From contig CM043950.1 of the NCBI GenBank assembly GCA_014529385.2, forward strand, positions 156,953,545 to 157,017,544: DNA of 64,000 nt. Direction: 5' to 3'. The DNA comes from Adiantum capillus-veneris (lineage: Eukaryota; Streptophyta; Polypodiopsida; Polypodiales; Pteridaceae). Shown here one piece after another: positions 1 to 10,904 of the stretch (position 1 is its first letter; each line of letters opens with the position of its first letter). Both the position numbers and the translations under genes were made by a program. The notes beneath the pieces were generated by a model. It was not told where the DNA came from and did not search any database. It saw nothing but the letters and a program-made list of their open reading frames with translations.

Positions 1-1887
1 AAGGGCAAGTCTGGGGGGACTCATGACCTACCAAGTCTTTGAAGGGAAGGAGAAGCAATCTAGGGAAGGAGAAGTCCGATTACCTCCAGTACCACCGATG
101 GTAGAAGGATCATACTCTCTCTACTTTGATGGAGCCTACAAGCGAGCGTCCGACAAAGCAGCTGCAGGCATAGTGGTCTTTGATGACAAAGGGACAAAGG
201 TATTTTTGTTGGGCCAATTGTTAGATTCACATTCTAACAATGAAGCTGAGTATGTAGCACTAACCAAGGGTCTACAATGGTGCGTCTCACAAGGTGTACA
301 ACGCCTTAATGTATTTGGGGATGCTCTACTTCTGGTAAGGCAAGTAAATGGAGCATGGACATGCAAGAATCCTAGTTTAAGGATTCACTTAAGTGGTGTA
401 AAAACCTTGTTGGGTAAGTTTGAAGAAGTTCAAATATACCATATCCCAAGGGCTCAAAACCAAGAAGCAGATGCCCTAGCAAGTGAAAGACTACAGGAAG
501 TGGTGGTTGGAGCAATAAAACTAAAGCTCCCTCTATTTCAAGGAAGTGATGCCTTGTTTGACATCATGCATTTTTTGGAAACAGGGGAATGCCCATCAGA
601 TTTAACAAAGGGACAGAAGTAATGGCTGACGCGGAAGGCCACAAGGTATCGACTCATCAATGATGGTTTGTACTGTAAGGGTAAGGACCAAATACTCAGG
701 AAGGTCCCTCTCTCTCACCAAATCACGGGAGTAATTGCTAGCTGTCACGACGGGGTTTGTGGTGGTAACTTTGCCCTAGACATAACAAGTAGGAAAATCT
801 TGCAGGCACGCTTCATATGGCCTAGCCTCAACGGTGATGTACACCACTGGTGCAAAACGTGTAAGTTGTGTCAAAAGGCCGGCACTAGGTCACTTATGCC
901 TGAACCACAGAGACCTATTCTCTCATATGGCCCATTTGAAAAATGGGGTGTCGATGCCATTGGGCCATTACCTAGGGCCAACTCAGGAAAATTCTACATT
1001 ATCATGGGGGTCGACTACATGACTAGATGGGCAGAGGCTACAGCCACCACTAGAATCACAGCAGTAGAGGTAGCTAAATTTATCTACGAGCACATATGAT
1101 GTAGGTTTGGCACACCTTTAGAGATCATCTCTGATAGAGGGCCAGGTTTCAGAGCAGACTTGGTAGGAGAATTAATGCAAAAACTGGGCATTACAAGGAG
1201 GCACTCTTCACCATATTACCCTCAATGTAATGGCCTAGTTGAAAAGGTAAATGGAATGGTTTCTAAATTACCAAGCAAGTAAACAATCATCCCGGAGACT
1301 GGAATAAGTATCTACTACCAGCTTTATGGGCCTACAGAACTTCATTTCATACATCCATGGGATTCACACCGTATCATCTAGTATTTGGTAAGGAAGCAAT
1401 CTTGCGCATTGAAGTGAAACTACAAAGTCTCAGAGTAATGGCAAGCCAACTTCAACAACCCAACATGCATTTGAGAGATCACATCATCAACTTGGAAAGA
1501 CTGCAGCTGGACAGATAAGAAGCAATAAATTATTATGCAGCACAAGCAGAGCATAGACGGCTTAGCTTTAACGAGCATCTCCGGAAAAAAGAATTGAAGA
1601 AAGGAATGTTGGTGCTCCGCTACGACAATCGCTTCGACACGTGCAAGGATAAGAAATTCCTGCTCCAATGGGAAGTCCCTTTCATCATCAGGAAAAAGTA
1701 TGCCAATGGAAGCTACCAGCTTATGGAGGCTAATGGAAAACTTCATAAAACTAGGGTAAATGGTTGGCGACTTAAACCTTATTTCCTTCGATTTGACTAG
1801 GCTCCACCAATTGACATTCCAGATGAGGACACACCATCAGCCGCCACCTCCGACGATAATGATCAAACAGATGAGCTAGAGACATGA
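1..1887 (+). pseudogene. Tat-like Ty3 pol, 3' part: archaeal-type RNase H and integrase (broken)
   Basis: This is the end of a Ty3 polyprotein that enters from the left edge. About 35-490 encodes an RNase H with the four acidic positions visible (YFDGAY, NNEAEY, GDALLL, EADALA). About 750-880 is the integrase HHCC zinc finger (CKTCKLCQ), followed by the integrase core (GVDAIG, SDRG, LVEKVNG) and a GPY/F-like module near 1660-1780. It is closely related to the pol at 47437-52668, whose order is RT, native RNase H, archaeal-type RNase H, integrase. In-frame stops lie at 620-622, 1097-1099 and 1798-1800, and a frameshift falls near 1280. The ancestral stop is probably TGA at 1885-1887. It is a dead copy. 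The Tat assignment rests on this RNase H type and is an inference. Confidence 0.9.
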
Positions 1888-1898
1888 ATGCCTCTAGC
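1875..1898 (+). other. Hairpin with the pol stop codon in its loop, before the PPT
   Basis: The arms GCTAGAG and CTCTAGC (7 bp) enclose the loop ACATGAATGC, and the TGA in the loop is the likely ancestral pol stop. The same position in two related elements (39458-39481 and 52655-52680) holds a hairpin with loop CATGAATA. Confidence 0.7.
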
Positions 1899-1899
1899 C

Positions 1900-1911
1900 A
1901 AAAGGGGAGGG
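1900..1911 (+). other. Polypurine tract of Ty3 element A
   Basis: AAAAGGGGAGGG is followed by CTAA and then the LTR start TGATGG. The same order (purine tract, CTAA, TG) occurs before the two other 3' LTRs of this family in the window. Confidence 0.8.
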
Positions 1912-1915
1912 CTAA

Positions 1916-2126
1916 TGATGGGGGCTTTTCACAAGCCAAGCTCCCATACCCCTCTTCTCTCGTCCCCACCCCATGAAAACCCTCTCTTAGGGAGGGAGTG
2001 ATAAAAGGCATTGGAAAAAGTAAGAGAATAAATAAAGTATGATTATGTAAATATATAAGAAAGGTAAAATAGGCCACCTCATGCCTGCGGGGTAGCCCAT
2101 CCCCACCTTGCCTCCTTTTTCTTCAC
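1916..2126 (+). repeat. Truncated LTR start of Ty3 element A
   Basis: The sequence starts with TG directly after the polypurine tract. Like the other LTRs of the family, it begins with a short inverted repeat (GGCTT..AAGCC). It stops resembling an LTR where the 174-bp tandem repeats begin. I could not find its continuation elsewhere, so the right edge is approximate. Confidence 0.6.
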
Positions 2127-2650
2127 TAAGTGCTCACATGTACTGGTTAGGTAAATAACATATCGGCTTTAAATGAAAAGACTGGTTTACATCAGCAGTC
2201 AGAACATTTGAACTGGTTGACACTTATATACCACTAGTACGTACCAAGGACATGTGTTCATTTTTTTAACCCTTATTTTTCACTGGTACACATCATGGGT
2301 AAGTGCTCACATGTACTGGTTAGGTAAATAACATACCGGTTTTAAATGAAAAAACTGGTTTACATCAGTAGTAAGAACATTTGAACTGGTTGACACTTAT
2401 ATACCACTGATAGGTACCAAGGGCATGTGTTCATTATTTTTAACACTTATTTATCACTGGTATACATCGTGGTTAAGTACTCACTTGTACTGGTTAGGTA
2501 AATAACATACCGGTTATAAATGAAAAGACTGGTTTACATCAGCAGTAAGAACATTTGCACTGGTTGACACCTATATACCACTGGTACGTACCAAGGACAT
2601 GTGTTCATATATACTGGTTTACCTAACCAATTAAGTGAAAAAACATAGTG
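2127..2650. repeat. Tandem array, about 174-bp unit, three copies
   Basis: Units begin near 2127, 2301 and 2475 with AAGTGCTCACATGTACTGG or a near copy. Each carries several ACTGGT or ACCGGT hexamers. The array lies just upstream of the transposase-like gene. Clustered short motifs near a transposon end often bind transposase, but that role is inferred here. Confidence 0.85.
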
Positions 2651-2750
2651 GTTTGAACTAAAAATACTGGTTTACAGTAATGTAACAGTTTTCCTCAAAA
2701 CCTGCAGTTTTCTTCAATGTTCTTTAACCATATATGTCTTTCATTGTAGG

Positions 2751-4869
2751 CGGAGCTCTTTCTCAACTTCAAAGAACAATACCCTGAAATTGTAATAAGG
2801 CAGCGGGCGTTTGAGTACATGAAGCCATATTTTGTGCGGAAATTGAGAGACCGATATACTTGCTGCTGCATTTCACATGTTCAAATGTTATTCCTAAAGG
2901 ATGCCATAAATCACATGCGAAGTTCTGTAGTCGTTCTGCATGGAAAGCTTGCCATTGTCAATGCAACATATGCAAAGACAATGGTGGATGCAAGGCACCA
3001 AAAAACCCTATCAAGAGTGTAACAGCCTTATTCAAGAGTGTAGCAGCCTTATTGGACTCTATACTATGTCCCAAATCAGATACGTCCACCTTCCACGCCC
3101 TTGCCTGCTTGAGTGGTCAATGTAAAAGTTGTTGTCCGGATAAGTTAGACTTTTGTGCTGTAGAGGCTGCATTTATTGCTAAAAAGATTGTGGTCAAGAT
3201 TTTTGAGGACCTAGAAGTAGGAACTGCGCGTGACGGTCTGAAGAAGAAGGGAAAGTCTTGTAGCATAAGGAAATATCATGCCAGGATCTCTCAGTCATGT
3301 TCAAAGACCATCTTAAGAAATACTTAATGCATAATTTTGTGTATAGATGGCAAGCATAACAATATAAGGAATGTATACAAATCTTTCCAGAAGATGTTGT
3401 TGTGTCAGTTGTTGACTTTGCTGAAAATTATAGTTTCAAAGAACAAAATGAGATTCAGTTCATGCACTGGTATTCAAATCAAGTAACTATTTTTGTGCAC
3501 ATAACATATTTCCAAATTGCAAGTAACGACATCACCCTAGATCAATATTATTTCTTTTGTATTAAGCCTTCAATAATTTTTGATTTTTATATTATGCAGG
3601 TGACATCCACAAGACAATTCACTTCTTCATTTCAGATGACAAGCTACATGACACACATTTTGTTCGACACTGTTTTCTGAAACATGCGAAATGGCTAAAG
3701 CAATTTGGTCTAAACATAAAACGTCATTGGGTATGGTCTGATGGAGCAGCTTCACAATTGAAAGCAAGAAGACCATTCTATTTCCTTGCCAGGTATACCA
3801 TGCTCTAACAAACATTATCTGAAGGTGGTTTTAATATAGAGACCTATAATAGTGGCATTAAAGTTGTAATAAAATGCTTATCTAACATCAGTAATATTAT
3901 AATACGTGTTTTTTTTGGTAATTTTATCGTGCCAAGAGTATATTAATCTTCTTCCATCCATTGAATAAATTGCAGATACAGTGTTTTTACGGGATGGAAA
4001 ATGTCTTGGAACTTTTTTGGATCTGGACATGGTAAGGGAGAACACGACGGTGCGGGAGCAGTGATAAAAAGGTCTTTAACTCAATACCAATTGCAGCCAA
4101 ACTTCCCAAAGATAGAATGTGCTACAGATGTTGTGGCATTATTGAGACGGACCTTGTCAGATGGTGCTACATCCACCTATGCATCCCAGGTCCGTTATGT
4201 AAGAAGGATTTTTTGGGTGATTGAATTGGAGATGTCGAAAGGGGAAAAAATTGGGATGTGAAGGCTGTAAAAAATACCCGCTCAATGCACTCTGTTTCTG
4301 CATATTCAGAGCATGATACAACTGCTTTGAGAACACATTCACTGTCTTATTTCTGTAGTGCATGTAAACAGGAAAAGTGGAGGAGATGTGTGAGCAAGTC
4401 ACACGTTCCTTTCTGGACATACCTTATTTTGGAGCCTACAGAAGAAGGGGAAGACGATGACGGCGAAATAAATGAGGATGCAGCATATGAAGAACACTAT
4501 GACACCCTCAGTCAAGCTCTTATTGTTGGTGATAATTTTACTTTTCCCGCACCAAATGACAATGAAGAAAAAGTGGATTTCTATATAGTGAAATGCACTA
4601 TAGCTATTCAAGAGTTTCATTCAGACGCTAAAGATGACAGGGGCAATATCATTGGGCGAGGATCCTATGCTATCAAAGTGTTTTACTATCGTATGATAAA
4701 TGAGCAGAACTACGAGCTTTTGGACAAAAAGCGAGAGGTGTTCATATATTCACATCTTGTTCGGGCAATCAAAATCCCCATGATACCCCATCCCAGCAAC
4801 TCAGAACTATATACAATATCACTTGATGTCAGTGAGTCTATCTACAATAGTATGCCTTTTGAGCTGTAA
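2751..4869 (+). pseudogene. Transposase-like gene with introns, resembling an animal transposase-like family
   Basis: A splice acceptor (TTGTAG) precedes the first recognisable exon. Cysteine-rich segments (YTCCC; CLSGQCKSC) are followed by VDFAENYSFKEQ and HWYSNQVT at about 3410-3500. Next come ISDDKLHDT, HWVWSDGAASQLKARR at about 3630-3790, and WNFFGSGHGKGEHDGAGAVI at about 4003-4065. The tail contains SLSYFCSACKQEKWRRC and runs to a stop at 4869. Introns end at TTATGCAG near 3600 and before 3977. From memory this order (DFxENY, WSDGxxSQxK, HGKGxxDGxGxxxKR) matches large families of uncharacterised proteins in animals with an RNase H-like DDE fold; I cannot name the superfamily. Frame changes near 2950 and 3290 and a stop near 3356 suggest decay, though unrecognised introns could explain some. 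Confidence 0.65.
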
Positions 4870-5690
<821 letters not shown>

Positions 5691-5748
5691 AGTAATTCTC
5701 CATTTACATCCATCGACAAAAAAATGCATCGCGCCCACTTCACAGACT

Positions 5749-6608
5749 TTATGAAGCTTTCTTTTTATATAAAAAATCTGTTCCTTTCTTCTTGAAAAAG
5801 TCAATCCGCCATTTCCAATAAAAACGACGCACATAGGTGTCATCAGGTTGTCCGTCTGCACAAATTACAATCCTCTTTGTATACTCAATTCTGGCCTTAG
5901 AGTACAACCAGTGTGCTAGCCAGTTTATGACAGTGGTTGATATAAAACAGGCGCGCACTTCTTTAGACTGCTTTTCTAGCTTGGGAAAAACAAGAAATGA
6001 CCCCAATGGATTAAACATTAGCTTATATCCAGAATCATCAAAGATAAGTGTGTTAGGTGGTAGGTCAAGAAAATTTTCGAGATTCTTGTGGAACATCGGT
6101 TTATCTGTCGCGCCCAATTTAAAAGGGTCCCTTGTGCACTGCGTGTGACTTACCACTCTATTGAATCTTTTGTGGTGGTCAGGGAACACTATCGCTAGCG
6201 TGCGTTTGAGCTTCTCAAACTCGCAGCAGCTCTATATCCACACTTCGAACCATCTGAAACAAAAATTCGGAAACACTTCTGCATCGGGCCTTACCCAAAA
6301 CTGTGTATCCCCTTCAACAACATATCGCATTTCCGGCCAGTGGGGAAATTCTTCACCATATTTTTCATCACATTTCTTGAGCAGTAATCCATTAAGGTCC
6401 AAAATGAGAACCCTACGCTAGACGCTCAATGGAGGTGGTGGCCTTGGCCATATCAGTGGGATTCTTTTAATTAGTCTATACCGTAGAGGAAACACGAGCA
6501 CTGCAGGAGACAACAGGTAATTCCATATTGCACGAATGTTAGCCCTGCCATTCTGCTTGTCAGCCTTGAACCTATTTGAAAGGCGCCATTCTTCAACTGA
6601 AAACATAT
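5749..6608 (-). pseudogene. HAD-superfamily (NIF/FCP1-like) phosphatase-like gene, broken
   Basis: On the minus strand a splice acceptor (CATCTGCAG) precedes one continuous frame from 6608 to 5749. It contains RRVLILDLNGLL (HAD motif I region, DLNGLL in place of DxDxT) near 6400 and FEVWI near 6240. PNTLIFDDSGYKLMFNP follows near 6000-6050, and FLVFPKL. Plant NIF-type HAD proteins share the DLNGLL start and the LxDDSxYKxxxNP segment. In-frame TAG codons at 6418-6420 and 6232-6234 break it. Upstream exons are not resolved. It could be the 3' part of the gene at 7224-9397 or a separate captured host gene. Residues typical of catalysis are changed, so activity is doubtful even in the ancestor. 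Confidence 0.6.
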
Positions 6609-7223
6609 CTGCAGATGCAGAATTACACAAGACTCAAATTTAAATATGCAATTAGGACATATCTATAGATTGAAATCATACAATAAAAACACACAATGTT
6701 CAAAAATTAGGCACAAGATGAAAGAGACGTCGAATGGGAAAGAAAGCTATATTAATTTCAGAAGTGGTTACATAAAAAAAACATGGGGGGGCAAACTATA
6801 ATCTTTTGCAGGCTCTGGGTTTAGGGTCAGAACTTGTGCCGGTATTACGCATCTCCTTAGCGTCTTCTATGTCCATCTCCTCTTCTGGCTGCCCCTGGGT
6901 CTCTTCCTCTTCCTTGCTTTTTTGCTCCATTTCAGGCTTCTCATCTCCAGTCTTCTCGATTTCTTTTCATTTTGCCTTTCTTAATTATATGCTGAGCAAG
7001 GGTCTCCTCGGGACTTCCCTCCAGCCTGACATCTACACGACTATCAGCTTTAGAAAGCTGTGCAGCAAGAGATCACTTATTAGAGCCATAATCAATGAAA
7101 AAACTTACTCTTGCCACGTTGGCCTCATTTTCTCGGGGTCTTTGATCTTGTCACCCGCACGCCAGTGTCTAGCAACACATCGTCTTCCTCATTCTGGGTT
7201 TTCTCTTCAGCACCAGTCGTACT
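6609..7223 (-). other. Spacer or decayed basic exons between two minus-strand genes
   Basis: Minus-strand translation gives short charged stretches (VRVTRSKTPRK, IIKKGKMKRNREDW) broken by stops in every frame. They may be decayed exons or the C-terminal tail of the upstream gene. Nothing else is recognised. Confidence 0.4.
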
Positions 7224-7879
7224 CTACTCCTTTACCTCAAAGTTTTGTTCTTCTTCTGTTGTTTCCGAAACAGGTTTCTCAGCATTACCAGGGACATTTT
7301 CATCAAGCAATACCTGCACATGTGTCTTGTATGCAGGCGTCACTGCATCGTTCCCTGTCTCTTTACCGGCAGTAGTTTTGAAGCAGCTTGACTCTGAAAA
7401 AACATCAGAGAAGACAAAAATCAACCACCTGAAAAAACATCAAAGAAGACAAAAATCAACCACCTGATTACCCATTAAAACAATTTCCTCACCTGTTTTT
7501 GGGCATGGTTCAACTGACTTCTTCTTTAGAAGGGATTGGTCTTCTGCAGAAATAACTCTGAGGAAATCCTTAAGCATGCACTTTCCTTTCTCAGCCAAGT
7601 GAGCATAGCAGAATGCACGGTATGCATGTGAACAAGGCAATAGAACAACATGGCTTGAGCGATTGTAATCATGAATTTTTACACCACAAGCATTGCACAC
7701 ATCAATGAGAACAACACTATGTCCAGGAGGTGAAACTCGTGCGGACAAGACTATGGTTTCAGGTAGCATTGGTTGACTAATCATGCCTGTCACAAACGTG
7801 ACATAGAGACCAAAGGTTTCCTCACGGTCCAAGCATTTGGATAATTCTTCCTGTAGGCAAGAGACCTCTCTTATCAGAC

Positions 7880-8345
7880 AATGTCAGATAGGTATAAAAT
7901 CGGTATGAATGCTTGAAAATCGGTATAATGATGTTATCATACCGGTATCATTACATCCTGCTGGTATGATGTTATCCCACCAGTATAATGTTATTATACT
8001 GGATAGTATAACATCATACCGGTAGGATAACATCCGATAACATCATACCGGTAGGATAACAGTATACCGGAAGCATAACATCAAACTGGTTGGATTTTAT
8101 CATATCGGTTGGATGTAACCATACCGGTCGGATGTAACCATACCAGTAGGATGTTATCATACCGGTAGGATTATCTCCTAAATACTACCGGTAGGATGTA
8201 ATCATACCGGTAGGATATAATCATACCGGTAGGATGTAATCATACCGGTAGGATTATACCCTACCGGTATGATTACATCCTACCGGTATTGTCATCTACC
8301 CTTACCAAATGTGATATAATCCTACTGGTATGAAAAATCATACCG
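7880..8345. repeat. ACCGGTAGGAT repeat cluster in an intron
   Basis: More than ten copies of CATACCGGTAGGAT or close variants occur in both orientations. The same ACCGGT core recurs at 2127-2650 and 5000-5540, which links these segments as one element. Confidence 0.9.
8223..8289. repeat. Perfect 30-bp inverted repeat, 7-nt spacer
   Basis: Arm 8223-8252 is the exact reverse complement of arm 8260-8289, with spacer ATTATAC. Each arm contains two ACCGGTAGG units. Confidence 0.95.
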
Positions 8346-9397
8346 TATGGTACTTTGCATGTATTATACTACAATTAGATGGAGTTAAAAGCATACCTGT
8401 GCCTGCTGTAGGGTGGCTTTTTCTTGGTCAAATTTTTCTTGGAGGCTGTCAAGCAAGCCTGTTGGTACATTGGCATCATCAGGGAAGTGCATTCGGATGG
8501 TGTTAAGGGCACCCTCGCAACGGTGCACATCAGCAACAGATTTGACCACTGAATCCTTAGCCTTCTGACACTCGGCTGATACATTGTCATGAGATTTTCT
8601 AACCTCAACAAGAAGTTCTTGCAAGGAAGTGGATAATTCAACACTAAAGGCATACTGAGTGGTCGCAAAAAGTCCACTTCCGACTGGTGTACTTCCGGAT
8701 GGGGTATTTACTAAGAAGATGGCAGAACCACTTGGGGTACCTGTGTATACTTGGTAAGTCTCTAACTTCCATTGTTCTCTTTTCCTATCGAAGTGACCTT
8801 CATTGGTCACATTATTCACCACCTCAGATGCAAACTCAACCCACTTTACCGGACCTGTGCATACGAAATAAACATATCCGCGTGCAAACTTGACTCCTAG
8901 CAGATAGTTTGGTGGTTTGGATCAGTACACCTGCTTGTAGAGCTGGTAGAGTGCCTTGTAGTGATCCGGCCTTGCTGTTTTTATCGGCACTTTTTCCTCC
9001 TTCACTGGAAGACACGTGAAAACTTTCATCCAGTTAGATATGGGCACATCTGCATCTGTCAACTTCCTAACATCTTTTCCCTCAAGACTTAACCCATATT
9101 CTGTGTGAAAATCCTCCTTTGTTGTGCAGAATGCCTTTAATGGCACCTCCACATCCTTGGGGTGAACAAAGCGGCTGATTTTTTGAGGAGGCTGTAACTT
9201 CTGTCTCTGAAAGGAATAAATCCATACTCATTACTCAATGTATCCACGCCTCAGTACTCTACTGCACACAGGTCCGCTGTACACAACACAGAGAGAGACA
9301 GAGAGAGGTGACATACCTTCGTGGGAGAATGTCGGGTCTTTGTGGGTGAGACCTGTCGGGATACATTCCTTGGGCTCTTTCTTAGGTTGCTATCCAT

Positions 9398-9688
9398 AGC
9401 GAAGGATAAGCAGCGTGCACAGAGGGCTGTAGAGCGAGCTGAGAAAGGCGTAGAAGAAGAAAGGCACAAAGATACAGAGAAGTCACAGTCATGAAAACAT
9501 TCGACTAAACATTCGTTCTGACGTGGGCTCCACACGTGTTTTTGAATCCTCCACATGATTTTTAAGATTTTGTATCCTCCACACGAATATTTAATTCAAA
9601 CAATTCTTGCCCATAACACCAGTTTCATACCCCCTAAATTTTAAGCCTCCAAAAGAAACTTTCAACCGATAATCGGGCCACCTATTGA
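9398..9688. other. Gene-free stretch, right edge of the ACCGGT-bearing region
   Basis: This is the presumed 5' flank of the minus-strand gene ending at 9397. I looked for an inverted copy of the left edge near 2120 and found none, so the element boundary is unresolved. Confidence 0.4.
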
Positions 9689-9781
9689 TGCATCCACCCA
9701 GATCTTTTCACAAAGGCATTGTCTCGTGAGAAGGTTGAAGCTTTCCGCAAAGCTTTGGGCTTACTCCCCTTTGTGGACTGA
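9689..9781 (+). pseudogene. Copia RNase H C-terminal remnant
   Basis: The frame ends with DLFTKALSREKVEAFRKALG and then LLPFVD and a stop, the characteristic end of copia polyproteins. Only about 30 codons remain; the rest of the element is absent to the left. Confidence 0.85.
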
Positions 9782-9856
9782 TCTTGTCCTCAGGGCATGG
9801 CACTTCCCTTTACTCATGTGCCAACTCTCGTTCACCGCATCACTCCAGGGGGGATT

Positions 9857-10083
9857 TGTTACCATATACATGTGGTAGTGGTGTGTGTGAACACACTAGG
9901 ACCGTTGAGGCATTTTTTCCCTCTTTAGGAGGTTTTTTCCCCCGTGCATTGTATATACTCCCATCACTCTAGGGCTATCGATCTTTCCATTGCACACTAA
10001 GTAACACACTCTCTATTGTGTGCCTTGAGCTTCTTTCGTCTTCTCCAAGCTGTGTGTGTTTCTCTGCAACCCTAATTCCAACA
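9857..10083 (+). repeat. Copia 3' LTR of the remnant
   Basis: A purine tract (CCAGGGGGGAT, about 9845-9855) precedes TGTTACC. The putative LTR ends with CCAACA at 10083, giving TGTT..AACA termini and about 227 bp. No partner LTR is visible in the window. Confidence 0.65.
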
Positions 10084-10517
10084 TTGACCCAGCTGTCAGC
10101 ATGGACCATCGTGGGGAATTCTTGAGGTGGGTGGCTGGGGTTGCTTTAATTTTTGCACCATACCTGGGCACTAGACTCTTGCTATGCCTTTAGCTATTCT
10201 AGCTCTCTTTTAAGTTGTGCCACCATATCTGTCTATTGAGAGGACCGCACCCTTGTTGCTAATGATGTCATTTCATCTTGTAGTGTGCTCTGCAGCTTAA
10301 GGGTTTCTAACTCTCTTTTGCGAGCCAAGAGGGTGTCATCAGAACAACGGGCAAAGAGTTACCTGGTGAGCCGACAAAATATAGTCTTGCATTTTTTATC
10401 TTGTGGTAGCCGCAACAAAATTATCCATGGTAGATTTAGCCCGCAAGGTTTCTCAAATCTTATGTTGAGTCGAAGCAGGAAATGCATTCTTCACCTTCTT
10501 GATCATAAAATCTCTTG
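10084..10517 (-). pseudogene. Ty3 gag remnant, downstream piece
   Basis: Read on the minus strand, this continues the gag at 19235-19520 once the hAT insertion is removed. It gives fragments such as RDFMIKKVKNAFPAS and DNFVAATTR with several stops. It is heavily decayed. Confidence 0.5.
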
Positions 10518-10525
10518 GTTGTTGG
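10518..10525. repeat. hAT target-site duplication, left copy
   Basis: GTTGTTGG here matches CTTGTTGG at 19227-19234 in 7 of 8 bases. Eight-bp duplications are typical of hAT elements. Confidence 0.65.
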
Positions 10526-10629
10526 CAGGGATTTTAATTACGCGGTGACGCATTTTGTTAAATGTTAATTATTGTTGTTATTATCACTTTTTTTTCATGT
10601 TAATAACATATCTAATGTCATGACCTACG

Positions 10630-10745
10630 AAAACCGGTAGAAAACATAGAACCGGCAGGACAACCAACAATCCCGGCGGGCCTGGCGAGCTTATTATGCA
10701 ACCCGGCGGGACAAGCAAGAATCCCACCGGACCCGTCATGTTCCC
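10630..10745 (+). repeat. GC-rich subterminal motifs, left end of the hAT
   Basis: ACCGGCAGG, CCCGGCGGGCC and CCCGGCGGGAC lie in an otherwise AT-rich end. The same CCCGGCGGG motif, in the same orientation, occurs at 19020-19110. Confidence 0.75.
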
Positions 10746-10904
10746 CCTCCATATTTGGCGGCTCTATACAACCCTGTAGTAGACATCACATCACATCACA
10801 TCACCTCCTCCTCTAAATTTGGTCATCCTTTAAAATTTAGAAGAAAAACTAAAGGTAAAAAAATGAATAGTCTTTTAAAAAAATTAAAACTTAATTTAAC
10901 TCTG

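Larger units (their letters stand above)
7224..9397 (-). pseudogene. Four-exon coiled-coil / RING-like zinc protein, one nonsense codon
   Basis: The model has four exons: 9397-9317 (ATG, 27 codons, donor AAG/GTATGT), 9206-8397 (acceptor TTTCAG, donor CAG/GTATGC), 7850-7472 (acceptor CTACAG, donor GTAATC) and 7393-7224. The junctions keep one frame. Exon 1 is basic. Exon 2 has a heptad-like stretch (LSTSLQELLVEVRKSHDNV). Exon 3 has a cysteine/histidine cluster (CNACGVKI..HVVLLPCSHAYRAFCYAH), resembling a degenerate RING. Exon 4 is acidic. An in-frame TGA at 8922-8924 in exon 2 is the main lesion. The third intron is short, and intron 2 holds the ACCGGT array. The product is unknown; a ubiquitin-related role is only suggested by the RING-like spacing. 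It faces the transposase-like gene. Confidence 0.6.

Noticed and set aside
2117-2125. CACTAAGTG at the left edge of the tandem array, considered as a CACTA terminus
   Set aside because: No inverted partner or TSD was found near 9400-9700, and the transposase-like gene is not of CACTA type.
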